Assembly (NCBI RefSeq): GCF_000024025.1
Contig: NC_013131.1
Span: 9,590,229-9,654,228 of the forward strand
Length of the DNA stretch: 64,000 nucleotides
DNA from: Catenulispora acidiphila DSM 44928
GTDB lineage: Bacteria > Actinomycetota > Actinomycetes > Streptomycetales > Catenulisporaceae
Reading direction: 5' to 3'
Shown: positions 24,730 through 33,695 of the stretch, one piece after another
How positions within the stretch are numbered: the stretch's first letter is position 1
Layout: every line of letters begins with the position of its first letter
Notes under the pieces: model-generated
Databases searched by the model: none
What the model was told of the DNA's origin: nothing
Seen by the model: only the letters and a program-made list of their open reading frames with translations
Program-made: the position numbers and the translations under genes

Positions 24730-26457
24730 ATGGCCCGATCGATCATGGACTCCCTGACCGAGGGCTTCGCCTCGGTGATCTTCGGCAAGGTCGAGACCGC
24801 CCGCCCCCCGGTGCGCACCTCTTCCTCGCAGGCGCAGGCCGTGTACCTGCCGACCGCGGCGCCCGGCCTGGGCGACTCCGGCGTCATCATCGGCCGCGAG
24901 GTCTACTCCGGCAAGGGCTACGTCTACGACCCCTTCCAGCTCTACGGCCAGCAGCTGCCGGCGCCGCACTGGCTGGTGCTCGGCGAGTCCGGCAACGGCA
25001 AGTCGGCGCTGGAGAAGACCTACGTCCTGCGCCAGCTGCGCTTCAAGGACCGCCAGGTGGTGGTGCTGGACGCCCAAGGCGAGGACGGCGTCGGCGAGTG
25101 GCACCTGATCGCCGAATCCCTCGGCGTCACCCCGGTCCGCCTGGACCCGCACGGCGTGCGCGGCGACAGCATCCGGCTCAACCCGCTGGACCCGGCGATC
25201 ACCTCCACCGGGCAGCTCGCGCTGCTGCGGACGATAGTCGAGGTCGCCCAGGGCCGGCCGCTGGACGAGCGCGCCGGCTACGCGCTGAAGGCGGCGCACC
25301 TGCGCGTCGGCGAGGCGGGGCTCCACTACGGCCGCCAGCCGATCCTCTCGGACGTGGTCGAGGCCCTGCGCACGCCGCTGACCAGCGCCGCCGAGGACAT
25401 GAACGTGACGATAGAGGACGTGCAGGCCTGGGGTCTGGACGTCGCGCTGGTCCTGGACCGGCTGGTCGACGGCGACCTGGCGGGCATGTTCGACGGGCCC
25501 ACCACCTCCGGCATCGACCTGGACTCCCCGCTGATCGTCTTCGACCTGTCGGCCATCGACCGCAACTCGATCGGCATGCCGATCCTGATGGCCATCGTCG
25601 GCGTCTGGCTGGAGCACACCTGGCTGCGCCCCGACCGCGTGAAGCGCATCCTGCTGGTCGAAGAGGCCTGGCACATCATCAACTCGCCCTTCGTGGCCCA
25701 GCTGTTCCAGCGCCTGCTGAAGTTCGGCCGCCGCCTGGGCCTGTCCTTCGTCGCGGTGGTCCACCACCTGTCCGACGTGGTGGACGGCGCCGCGGCGCGC
25801 GAGGCGGCGGCGATCCTGAAGATGGCCTCCACCCGCACGGTGTACATGCAGAAAGCCGACGAGGCGAGAACCACCGGCAAGGTGTTGGGATTGCCCCGCT
25901 GGGCGGTCGAGATCATCCCGTCGCTGACGCCCGGCATCGCCGTATGGGACGTGAACGGCGACGTCCAGGTGGTCAAGCACATCGTCACCGAGCACGAACG
26001 CCCGCTGGTCTTCACCGACCGCGCCATGACCGAGACCTCCGCCGACGCCGCGCTGATCGCCAGCGCCGCAGCAGCCGCGCTGACGGCCGGAACGGCCGAG
26101 GAGACGGCAGAACTCGAGGCGGCCGAAGCCGAGCGGCTGGCGGCGCTCCCAGCGCCCGCGGCGCCGGTGCGAGCGATCGCCGCCGGGAACCAGCAGACCC
26201 TCGACCGCGAGCGCCGGTGGGCCGTGGAGCCGATCGACGAGGACGACGACGAGCTGACCGCCATCGCCGGGACCCTGTTCGGCAAGAAGGCCGAGCTGCC
26301 GTATCAGTCGGCTGCGGATACGCCGTATCAGCCGGCTGCGGAGACGCCGTACCAGTCGGCTGCGGAGACGCCGTACCAGTCGGCTGCGGAGACACCGGAG
26401 CAGATCTGGACCGGCAGGGCTCCGAAGCCGGTGTCAGGGCCGGACGTGGACTTCTAG
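24730..26457 (+). CDS. VirB4-like conjugation/secretion ATPase
   Basis: A 575-residue ATPase. Walker A is GESGNGKSA (85-93) and Walker B is RILLVEEAW (306-314), followed by the HHLSDVV sensor region. The order and spacing match the C-terminal motor half of VirB4/TraC-type ATPases. The N-terminal VirB4 half is missing and is probably supplied by the SCO6880-family protein upstream. An Ala/Glu-rich segment (~440-490) leads to four repeats of the octapeptide pattern PYQ[SP]AA[DE]T (~525-556; DNA 26299-26397), which suggests a flexible tail or partner-binding site. Last gene of the secretion locus. Confidence 0.85.
   Translation: MARSIMDSLTEGFASVIFGKVETARPPVRTSSSQAQAVYLPTAAPGLGDSGVIIGREVYSGKGYVYDPFQLYGQQLPAPHWLVLGESGNGKSALEKTYVLRQLRFKDRQVVVLDAQGEDGVGEWHLIAESLGVTPVRLDPHGVRGDSIRLNPLDPAITSTGQLALLRTIVEVAQGRPLDERAGYALKAAHLRVGEAGLHYGRQPILSDVVEALRTPLTSAAEDMNVTIEDVQAWGLDVALVLDRLVDGDLAGMFDGPTTSGIDLDSPLIVFDLSAIDRNSIGMPILMAIVGVWLEHTWLRPDRVKRILLVEEAWHIINSPFVAQLFQRLLKFGRRLGLSFVAVVHHLSDVVDGAAAREAAAILKMASTRTVYMQKADEARTTGKVLGLPRWAVEIIPSLTPGIAVWDVNGDVQVVKHIVTEHERPLVFTDRAMTETSADAALIASAAAAALTAGTAEETAELEAAEAERLAALPAPAAPVRAIAAGNQQTLDRERRWAVEPIDEDDDELTAIAGTLFGKKAELPYQSAADTPYQPAAETPYQSAAETPYQSAAETPEQIWTGRAPKPVSGPDVDF
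26299..26397 (+). repeat. 24-bp in-frame tandem repeat at the VirB4-like C-terminus
   Basis: Four nearly identical 24-bp units encode PYQ[SP]AA[DE]T. The last two copies are identical at DNA level apart from the final bases, which points to recent slippage expansion. Confidence 0.8.
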
Positions 26458-26484
26458 AACAGGAACCGGATCGGTAAGCGAACT

Positions 26485-27414
26485 GTGATCGCGCTGCTGG
26501 CTGCCCCGACCAACCTCGGGCTCCGTCCCCCGCACCCGTCGAGCGTCCCCGGTACCGCCAAGGCGCCGGAAGCCTTCCGCGAGACGGGATTGTTCGCGCG
26601 GTTCACCGACGCGGGCGCCCGCGACGCAGGCGTGGTCCTTCCCGGCCGCTACGCCGACGACGCGACACCGGGACGCCTGCGGAATCAGGACGCGATCGTC
26701 GAGCACGCACGGCGGCTGGCGCGGCGCGTCGCCGAGATCCGGGCGGCCGGCGACGTCCCCTTGGTCTTCGGCGGCGATTGCAGCCTGGTGGTGGGAGTAG
26801 GGCTCGCGCTGCGCCCAGCCGGCCGGTTCGCCCTGGTGCATCTGGACGGACACACGGATTTCCGCAACCCCGGCAACTCCGACGCCTGCGCGGCGCTGGC
26901 CGGCGAGGATCTGGCCGCGGCCATCGGACGCCACTGGCCGGCGATCGCGGACGTCGACGGGCTCGGACCGTACTTCGACCCGGCGGACACCGTGCACGCC
27001 GGATGCCGGGACGACGACCAGGAACTCGCCGAAGTCGAAGAGGCGATCAGCCTCACGATCCCCGCCTCGGCGATCATCCGCGACGGCGCCGCGGCCACCG
27101 CCGACCGCGTCCGCGAGCGTGTCGAGCGCGCAGATCTCGACGGCTACTGGCTGCACCTCGACGTCGACATCCTCGACGCAACCGTGATGCCCGCCGTCGA
27201 CAGCCCCGACCCCGGCGGCCTGCTCCCGGATCAGCTGACCGAGCTGCTCGCCGCCCTAGCCCCCGGCGCGGCCGGCGCGCACGTCGCCGTCTTCGACCCC
27301 GACCTCGACCCGGACGGCCGCCACGCGCGGCTGCTCACGGACATCGTGACCGACGGTCTCGGACAGCTCGGCACAGAGCTGAAGCCGGCCGCGGCACACA
27401 ACGCAGAACGCTGA
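26485..27414 (+). CDS. Arginase/agmatinase (ureohydrolase) family protein
   Basis: A 309-residue protein from a GTG start. Ureohydrolase metal motifs are present in order: GGDCSL (~95-100, in place of GGDHS), HLDGHTDF (~115-122, the DxHxD ligands) and LDVDILDATVMPAVDSPDPGG (~227-247, the DxDxxD ligands and following loop). The first ligand His is replaced by Cys, as in some actinobacterial members, so the metal site may differ from true arginase. The exact substrate (arginine, agmatine or another guanidino compound) is not shown. It is 27 bp after the VirB4-like gene and convergent with the GNAT gene, with only 7 bp between stops. Confidence 0.85.
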   Translation: MIALLAAPTNLGLRPPHPSSVPGTAKAPEAFRETGLFARFTDAGARDAGVVLPGRYADDATPGRLRNQDAIVEHARRLARRVAEIRAAGDVPLVFGGDCSLVVGVGLALRPAGRFALVHLDGHTDFRNPGNSDACAALAGEDLAAAIGRHWPAIADVDGLGPYFDPADTVHAGCRDDDQELAEVEEAISLTIPASAIIRDGAAATADRVRERVERADLDGYWLHLDVDILDATVMPAVDSPDPGGLLPDQLTELLAALAPGAAGAHVAVFDPDLDPDGRHARLLTDIVTDGLGQLGTELKPAAAHNAER

Positions 27415-27421
27415 CAGTCGC

Positions 27422-28441
27422 TCAGGAATCCGTCGCGAGCGCCGCCTCGATCTCCGCGAGATCCGCCTCGATGTAGACGTCCTCGGACTCGTCCTGGAAA
27501 CCGAGCGCACGGTTGATGGCGGCCATGTGGACCAGATCAGCGGTGTCAGTCTTCACCCGCTCCAGCCCGGGACGCTCGGCGATCGCCCGAAGCTGCGCCG
27601 CCTTCATCGCCAAGCCCAGTCCGCGGCCGCGGTGCTCCCGGCGCACCGAGGTGTCGAGCTGTTCGACCACCTCGGGGCGGGTGGCGGAGACCGCGATCTG
27701 CGTGAGCCCCGCGACCTCGCCGCTCGCCTCGTCGACCGCGGCGACCACCCGGGCGGCGTTCCCGGTCGCCGCGAGCCGCTCCTCGGTCTCGCGGACCCGT
27801 TCGGGGGTCCAGCGCGGTTGGCTCCACTGCAGGTCGCCGGACACCGCGTCGTCCATGGCCTGGAGTGCCACGGCGTAGGAGGCCACAAGCCGGTCGGGGG
27901 TGCGGTCTGTCCAGTCTTCGAAGCGGTAGCCGTCGGGGACCGGACGGTCCCACAACGACTGGTCCGCATCGCCCAAACGCAGCACCTGCCGCACATAGCG
28001 CAGCGTCGGCTTCATCCCCACGGACGCGCCCCACAGTTCGCCCGGACCATGGGATGTCGTCGAGCCGATCACATGATCGCGCTCCGCGACGCGGATCATC
28101 GGAGTCAGGGCACGGAGGAAGTCGCTCGCGATACCGCGGCGGCGCAGATCGGGACGCACCCGGATCTCCACGAGAACGGTCTGCCGGTTCTCCGGCGACA
28201 GCGCGAGATTCAGCCAGCAGGAGGCTGTCAGCCGCTCCGCCCCGCCGCTGGCCTCACTGCCCAGCCACAGCGACACGTCATAGCCGAATGACTGCCGATT
28301 CTTGAGGAAATCGGCCAACGCGGTCGCCGAACGCGACGACCATCCGGGGCGGTCCGCCGCGTCCATCGACGCCAGGAACCGTGCCACCTCGTCGAACTCT
28401 GCATCAGAGGCCTGATCGTGGTCGAACCGAGTGAACTCCAT
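27422..28441 (-). CDS. Tandem GNAT-domain acetyltransferase
   Basis: A 339-residue protein with two GNAT-like halves. The N-terminal half has VEIRVRPDLRRRGIASDFL (acetyl-CoA pyrophosphate loop R-R-x-G-I-A, ~110-128). The C-terminal half has DTSVRREHRGRGLGLAMKAA (~265-284) followed by a closing INRALGFQ strand. Such double-GNAT proteins often acetylate small amines or antibiotics (MshD/Eis-like layouts), but the substrate is unknown. ATG 28441 was chosen because the domain begins there; the open frame to 28639 overlaps another gene. A 64-residue gene ends 7 bp upstream, so the two are probably co-transcribed. Confidence 0.85.
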   Translation of the reverse strand: MEFTRFDHDQASDAEFDEVARFLASMDAADRPGWSSRSATALADFLKNRQSFGYDVSLWLGSEASGGAERLTASCWLNLALSPENRQTVLVEIRVRPDLRRRGIASDFLRALTPMIRVAERDHVIGSTTSHGPGELWGASVGMKPTLRYVRQVLRLGDADQSLWDRPVPDGYRFEDWTDRTPDRLVASYAVALQAMDDAVSGDLQWSQPRWTPERVRETEERLAATGNAARVVAAVDEASGEVAGLTQIAVSATRPEVVEQLDTSVRREHRGRGLGLAMKAAQLRAIAERPGLERVKTDTADLVHMAAINRALGFQDESEDVYIEADLAEIEAALATDS

Positions 28442-28448
28442 CCCTCCC

Positions 28449-28643
28449 TTATAGCGGGAAGTCCAGTAATCGCGCCGCCGTGGCCTCGCTCCGGCAGGGC
28501 CACACGTCCCCGCACGTGCAGAACTCCGGACCGGCCTCGCCGTCCATGCCCCGCACCTCGACCTTGTGGTGCACCGCGAACAGCACGCCGACCCAGTTGC
28601 GGTAATCCGAGGCGACGTGATCGTCAAGACTTGCGACACTCAT
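28449..28643 (-). CDS. Small Cys-containing hypothetical protein
   Basis: A 64-residue soluble protein. A helix-like start ([17 protein letters not shown]) is followed by VHHKVEVRG and a CTCGDVWPC segment (~42-50) whose three Cys could bind a metal or form a disulfide. It is not recognised as a named family. It begins 110 bp from the divergent aldo/keto reductase gene and ends 7 bp before the GNAT gene, suggesting a two-gene unit. Codon use matches the surroundings, which supports a real gene. Confidence 0.6.
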   Translation of the reverse strand: MSVASLDDHVASDYRNWVGVLFAVHHKVEVRGMDGEAGPEFCTCGDVWPCRSEATAARLLDFPL

Positions 28644-28752
28644 GGATGTCCTCCAGTCTCCGCGCCGTCCGGCGACTCCGTCTTCCAGACACGGTGTCCA
28701 ACGACGCCGGGCGGTGCGGGTGACGGGTGAATTCTGTGATGGGAGCTGCTGC

Positions 28753-29751
28753 ATGAAGTACCGCATCCTTGGGAGTGACGGTCCGCGGGTTTCCGCGTTG
28801 GGACTCGGCTGCATGGGCATGTCTGACTTCTACAGCGTCACCCCCGAGTCCGAAGCAGAGTCGATCTCGGTGCTGCACCGGGCGATCGACGATCTCGGGG
28901 TGACGCTATTGGACACCGCCGACATGTACGGCAAGGGCGCCAACGAGCAGCTGGTCGGGCGCGCCCTGCGGGGCGGTCGGCGGGACAAGGTGGTGCTCGC
29001 GACCAAGTTCGGCATCCGCCGCGACCCGGAGACCGACGAGCGCTCCATCCGCAACGACCCCGAATACGTCCGCACCGCCGTCGACGCCTCGCTGAGCCGC
29101 CTCGGCGTGGACCACATCGACCTCTACTACATGCACCGCCGCAACCCCGACGTGCCGGTCGAGGAGTCGGTCGGGGCGATGGCCGAGCTGGTCCAGGCGG
29201 GCAAGGTGCGCTACCTGGGACTGTCCGAGGTCAATGCCGAGACGCTGCGCGCCGCGCACGCCGTCCACCCGATCACTGCGCTGCAAAGCGAATACTCGTT
29301 GTTCACCCGCGACATCGAGGCGCAGGTGGTCCCGGCCGCGCGCGAACTCGGCGTCGGGATCGTGCCCTACTCCCCGGTCGGCCGCGGCTTGCTGACCGGC
29401 GCCATCACCTCGGTCGAAGGACTGGCCGCGGACGACTTCCGCCGCGGCAACCCGCGCTTCGCCGACGGCAACCTGGAGGCGAATCTGAAGCTGGTCGCCG
29501 AGCTGCGCGCGGTCGCCGACGAGAGCGGGCACAGCCCGGTCCAGTTGGCGCTCGCGTGGCTGCTGGCCCAGGGACCGGACATCGTCCCGATCCCCGGCAC
29601 CAAGCGGATCAAGTACCTGGAGGAGAACTCGGCGGCGGCGGACATCGAGCTGAGCGCCGAGCAACTGGCCCGGATCGAGGCGGCGGTACCGCACGGAGCG
29701 GCTTCCGGGGAGCGTTATGCACCGGATTCGGCACGCCGGACGGAGCGCTGA
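28753..29751 (+). CDS. Aldo/keto reductase
   Basis: A 332-residue NADPH-dependent oxidoreductase of the AKR fold. Visible features: [13 protein letters not shown] at the start, catalytic [21 protein letters not shown] (Asp and Tyr of the tetrad), VVLATKFG (Lys), IDLYYMHR (His), and the cofactor end [20 protein letters not shown]. It resembles the AKR13-type YakC/tas-like group. ATG 28753 follows GGGAG by 7 bp and is preferred over the in-frame ATG at 28642, which overlaps the divergent gene. The substrate is unknown. Confidence 0.9.
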   Translation: MKYRILGSDGPRVSALGLGCMGMSDFYSVTPESEAESISVLHRAIDDLGVTLLDTADMYGKGANEQLVGRALRGGRRDKVVLATKFGIRRDPETDERSIRNDPEYVRTAVDASLSRLGVDHIDLYYMHRRNPDVPVEESVGAMAELVQAGKVRYLGLSEVNAETLRAAHAVHPITALQSEYSLFTRDIEAQVVPAARELGVGIVPYSPVGRGLLTGAITSVEGLAADDFRRGNPRFADGNLEANLKLVAELRAVADESGHSPVQLALAWLLAQGPDIVPIPGTKRIKYLEENSAAADIELSAEQLARIEAAVPHGAASGERYAPDSARRTER

Positions 29752-29782
29752 CGGCTCGCTGAGGGCTTAGGGACCGAATGCT

Positions 29783-29852
29783 GGGACCTCACGGAGCGCT
29801 AAGCCGCATCGGCCCAGTCCAGGGCACCGAACGGCGCGCTCCGTGAGGTCCC
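29783..29852. repeat. Perfect 17-bp inverted repeat
   Basis: GGGACCTCACGGAGCGC (29783-29799) is the exact reverse complement of 29836-29852, with a 36-bp centre. It lies 31 bp after the aldo/keto reductase stop and could form a large transcript hairpin. A smaller TACCT-A-AGGTA palindrome follows near 29914-29928. No gene is seen in 29752-30037. Confidence 0.7.
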
Positions 29853-30037
29853 GATAAGCCTTCGACAAACGCTCCCGGCTATGCAGTAAGGCCCTCTGAG
29901 GTACCTCACGGCCATACCTAAGGTAGCTCACCCCCCGACTACTGGCCTGTTGCCTCATGTGTAGGGGGCACCTCTGGCCGGAGACTAGTACACGTCACCA
30001 GAAGTGGCACTCGTCGAGAGGCTGGGGAACCAGAACC

Positions 30038-30211
30038 ATGAACAACACCGTCTTCACTCTGGAGATCGCGAACGCCCGCCGCGCCGAGCTGATCGAGCAG
30101 GCGCGCCGGCACGGTCTCGCCAAGCGGGCGCGCCGGGCGCAGGACATATGCCCGGAGAAGGTACATACCGTGCACGTAGGGTCACGTTCCGGTGAAAGGT
30201 CGATGACCTGA
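30038..30211 (+). CDS. Small hypothetical protein, basic
   Basis: A 57-residue basic protein from ATG 30038, with a GGGGA stretch ~11 bp upstream. Its first 35 residues ([20 protein letters not shown]) form a charged amphipathic helix resembling the many short actinobacterial proteins that begin with a Tyr/Phe-Thr-Leu strand and an Arg-rich helix. No function is assigned to those. It ends 16 bp before the large LuxR regulator and may be its leader gene. The upstream region carries inverted repeats that could regulate it. Confidence 0.5.
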   Translation: MNNTVFTLEIANARRAELIEQARRHGLAKRARRAQDICPEKVHTVHVGSRSGERSMT

Positions 30212-30227
30212 CCGGGACCCCTGTGCG

Positions 30228-33200
30228 ATGCTCGACCATGTGTCGATGCGCCAGGTGAGCCCCGTCTTCGTCGGCCGCGGGCCGGAGCTGTCCAAGCTCC
30301 GCTCGCTGCTGGCCAGCGCTTCTCGGGGCGAGCCCGCGGTGGTGGTCGTCGGCGGGGACGCCGGGATCGGGAAGTCGCGGCTGATCGAGGAGTTCGTCCG
30401 GCCGCTGCTCGACCTGGATCCCGCGAACCTCGTCAACCTGGCGGCCGGCAACGCCACCGCGTCAGGCGCCGGAAGAAGCGATAGAGCAGATAGAGCAGAT
30501 AGAGTCGACAGCGCCGACGAATCGGGCGCGATTCCCGTCACGGACGTGCGCGTCCTGATCGGCGGCTGCGCGGAACTCGGCGACGAAGGGGTGGCCTATG
30601 CCCCCTTCGTCGCCGCGCTGCGCCAGCTGCTGCGCGACCTGCCCGGCGCGTTCGGGGACGGCGACGGCGTGCGCCGGCGCGAGCTGGCCTGGCTGCTGCC
30701 GGAACTGGCCGAAGGGCTGTCCGGCGACGACTCCCCGCGCGGCGGCATGATGCGTCCGGCGGGCATGGAGCACCACAGCGACGCCCTCCCGGCCGTGACG
30801 CGCGCCGGTGAGCAATCCGTCCGCGGGCACCTGTTCGACGCCGTCCTGGGCCTGCTGGAGGACCTCGGCTCGGACGAGACGCTCCTGCTGGTCCTGGAAG
30901 ACCTGCACTGGGCCGACCGCTCCACGCGCGACCTGCTGGGCTTCCTGTCCCGCTCGCTGCGCGACTCGCGTGTCCTGGTCGTCGGCACGTACCGCACCGA
31001 CGACCTGCACCGCGGCCATCCGCTGCGACCGTTTTTGGCCGAGCTGGACCGGATCCGGGGCGTGCGGCGCATCGACCTCGGCCCGCTGACCACCGGCGAG
31101 ACCGCCGAGCAGCTGGCCGCGATCTACGGCCGGACCGGCCGCGACCTGCCGCCGGGCTTCGCCGAGGAGGTGTTCGCGCGCGCCGAGGGGAACCCGTTCT
31201 TCACCGAGGAGCTGGCGTGCGCGGCGGACGGCTCGAGCCTGATGCCCTCCGACGTCGGCGGTTTCGCGCTCTCCGATACGCTGCGCGACCTGCTCTTGAT
31301 CAAGGTGGAGCAGCTTCCCGAGCCCACGCAGCGGATGCTGCGCCTGCTCTCGGCCGCGCTGCCGCCGGTGGACCACCGTTTCCTGCTGCTGGTCACCGGC
31401 GCCACCGACGACGAGCTGAACGAGCAGATCCGGCCGGCGTTCCAGGCGCACATCCTGATCCCCGGCGAGGGCCCGACCAGCTATCGCTTCCGGCACGCGC
31501 TGCTGCGCGAAGCTGTGCACAACGAGCTTCTGCCGGGCGAGCACTCGGCTTTGCACCGCAAGTACGCCGAACTCCTGGAAGCCGAGCCGTCGCTGGTCGC
31601 CGCGGAAGCCCGCGAGGTCGAGCTGGCGCACCACTGGTACTCGGCGCGCGACTATCCCCGCGCCTACGACGCCGCGTTACGCGCCGCCGAGGCTGCCGAC
31701 GCGCGCTACGCGTACGTCGAAGAACACCAGATGCTGGAGCGCGCGCTGGACCTGTGGGACCAGGTGCCCGAAACCGGCCTGGAGTACGCCCGGCTGCTCT
31801 ACAAGACCGCCTGCGCCGCGCATCTGGCCGGCGACCCGCATCGTGCGTTGTCCTTGACCGACAAGGCACTCAAGCGCGTCGATCCCGACCAGGACCCCGA
31901 GCTGGCCGCGCTGCTGCACCACCTGCGCAGCCGGGACCACCACATCCTGGGACGCGGCGACGGGATGGCCGACATCTGGGCCGCGCTGGATCTGGTGGAC
32001 GGCGAGCAGTGCCCACAGGTGCGCGTGCAGATCACGAACAGCGCCTCGTTCATCAAGATGCTGACATCCGACGACATCGACGCCGCGCTGCGCTTCGCCG
32101 AGGAGACCGCGCTGCTGGCCGACAAGATCGACTCGGACCTGTACCGGATCGCGGCGGCCATCACCAAGGGCACGGTGCTCGCCGGACAGGTCTCGCTCGG
32201 CACGCACGAGGAGGGCCTGGCGATCCTGCGGCAGGCCATCATCGACGGCCTGGGCTATGGCGACCCGGGCATCATCGGGCGCGGCTACATCAACCTGTGC
32301 AGCGCGCTGGAGACCCTGGACCGGCATCAGGAAGCGGTGCAGGTGGCGCGCGCCGGACTGGCCGAGCTCAAGCGGCGCGGCGTCCGGCTGCGGGTGGCCG
32401 AGAGCATGCTGTGGCTGAACATGGCCGAGTCGCTGATCGCGCTCGGTGACTGGGAGGGCGCCGACGCCGCGCTGACCTCCAGCCTGGACCTGGACCCGCC
32501 GGGCATCCACGGCGCCACCACCCACGAGTACCTCGCCGACCTGGCGCTGCTCGGCGGCGACGCCGAGCACGCGCGCGGCGAGGCGGCGCTGGGCGCGCGC
32601 ATCCCGAGCCGCACCTTCGAGCACCAATACGCGCTGCCGGGTATCCGCCGCGAGATCGAGAAGGCGGTCTGGCTGACCCGCTCGATCAGCGACGCGCGCA
32701 CGGCGTTCCAGGTGTTCCTGGACAAGCCGCAGTTCCTCGGCGACGAGCGCTACGCCTGGCGCGTGCTGACCGCGATGGCGATGGCCGAGGCGGACCACGC
32801 AGAGCTTCGTCGGTCTGCACAGCCCACGCGCGCCGCGGCCCGTTCCGGCACGTCGGCGGTCGACGCCGCCGGGTCGGCGATGGTGGCGGCGCTCGCCGAA
32901 CGCGCCGGCCGACTTCCGGCGCTGACGCCGAGCCAGGCCGCGGCCGCCGCGCAGGTGGCGGCGGAGCTGGCGCGCTGGCGGGGCGTCGCCGGCGCGGCGG
33001 AGTGGGCGACGGCGAGCGAGTTGGCGGCGCGCGAAGGCGTGCACGCGCATCAGGCCGCGTACATCAACTTCCGCGCTTCGGAGGCCAGCGCCGCCAACGG
33101 CGACCGCGACCACGCGGCCGAACTGCTGCGCCGCGCGGTGAAGGCGATCGCCACGCTCCCGGCCGGACCGCTGTGCCTGGAGGTGCAGGCGCTGGCGCGC

Positions 33201-33482
33201 CGCGCGCGGCTGGACATCAGCGACTGCATGCCGGAGGCTCCGGTACCCGGCGGCGGCCGGGGCGCGGACTCGGGCTCGCCGTTGGGACTGACGGCGCGCG
33301 AGTTGGAGGTGCTGGCGCTGGTCGCGCAGGGCTTGTCCAACCGGCAGATCGGCGAGCGGCTGTTCATCTCGACCAAGACCGCGAGCGTGCACGTCTCCAA
33401 CATCCTGGCCAAACTGGGAGTTTCCGGACGCGGCGAGGCCGCCGCCGTGGCGCACCGGCTGCGGGTGTTCGAGGAGGCATAA
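30228..33482 (+). CDS. Large ATP-binding LuxR-family transcriptional regulator
   Basis: A 1084-residue regulator. The N-terminal AAA/STAND ATPase starts at [17 protein letters not shown], has Walker [14 protein letters not shown] (~38-50) and Walker [17 protein letters not shown] long TPR-like helical region (~400-990) follows. The C-terminal LuxR HTH (~1020-1080) has [20 protein letters not shown] and [16 protein letters not shown]. It probably integrates an inducer through the TPR part and activates nearby promoters. An insert after Walker A (~78-100) is encoded by three 9-bp copies of GATAGAGCA-type sequence (30480-30506). A start at the ATG at 30246 is also possible. No strong ribosome-binding site is visible for either. 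Confidence 0.9.
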   Translation: MLDHVSMRQVSPVFVGRGPELSKLRSLLASASRGEPAVVVVGGDAGIGKSRLIEEFVRPLLDLDPANLVNLAAGNATASGAGRSDRADRADRVDSADESGAIPVTDVRVLIGGCAELGDEGVAYAPFVAALRQLLRDLPGAFGDGDGVRRRELAWLLPELAEGLSGDDSPRGGMMRPAGMEHHSDALPAVTRAGEQSVRGHLFDAVLGLLEDLGSDETLLLVLEDLHWADRSTRDLLGFLSRSLRDSRVLVVGTYRTDDLHRGHPLRPFLAELDRIRGVRRIDLGPLTTGETAEQLAAIYGRTGRDLPPGFAEEVFARAEGNPFFTEELACAADGSSLMPSDVGGFALSDTLRDLLLIKVEQLPEPTQRMLRLLSAALPPVDHRFLLLVTGATDDELNEQIRPAFQAHILIPGEGPTSYRFRHALLREAVHNELLPGEHSALHRKYAELLEAEPSLVAAEAREVELAHHWYSARDYPRAYDAALRAAEAADARYAYVEEHQMLERALDLWDQVPETGLEYARLLYKTACAAHLAGDPHRALSLTDKALKRVDPDQDPELAALLHHLRSRDHHILGRGDGMADIWAALDLVDGEQCPQVRVQITNSASFIKMLTSDDIDAALRFAEETALLADKIDSDLYRIAAAITKGTVLAGQVSLGTHEEGLAILRQAIIDGLGYGDPGIIGRGYINLCSALETLDRHQEAVQVARAGLAELKRRGVRLRVAESMLWLNMAESLIALGDWEGADAALTSSLDLDPPGIHGATTHEYLADLALLGGDAEHARGEAALGARIPSRTFEHQYALPGIRREIEKAVWLTRSISDARTAFQVFLDKPQFLGDERYAWRVLTAMAMAEADHAELRRSAQPTRAAARSGTSAVDAAGSAMVAALAERAGRLPALTPSQAAAAAQVAAELARWRGVAGAAEWATASELAAREGVHAHQAAYINFRASEASAANGDRDHAAELLRRAVKAIATLPAGPLCLEVQALARRARLDISDCMPEAPVPGGGRGADSGSPLGLTARELEVLALVAQGLSNRQIGERLFISTKTASVHVSNILAKLGVSGRGEAAAVAHRLRVFEEA

Positions 33483-33695
33483 GGTACGCCGCGCTTCATT
33501 GCGGTGCGTCCTGGATATTCGTTCCCTGACTCTCGACGGACACGGACGGTCACCATGTGCGATCGCCCGTGAACCCTCTGCGATCCCTCATTCGGATGGA
33601 TCGCCCCGCGCCGTTCCCGTGACGCGCCCCGACAGAGGTCCACACTGATGGTTCGCGCGAGGTACCGTCGCTGCGCCGTCCGTCGAAAGGCCGCC

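Noticed and set aside
27414-27422. Terminator between the arginase-family and GNAT genes
   Set aside because: Only 7 bp separate the stops and no stem-loop is visible there.
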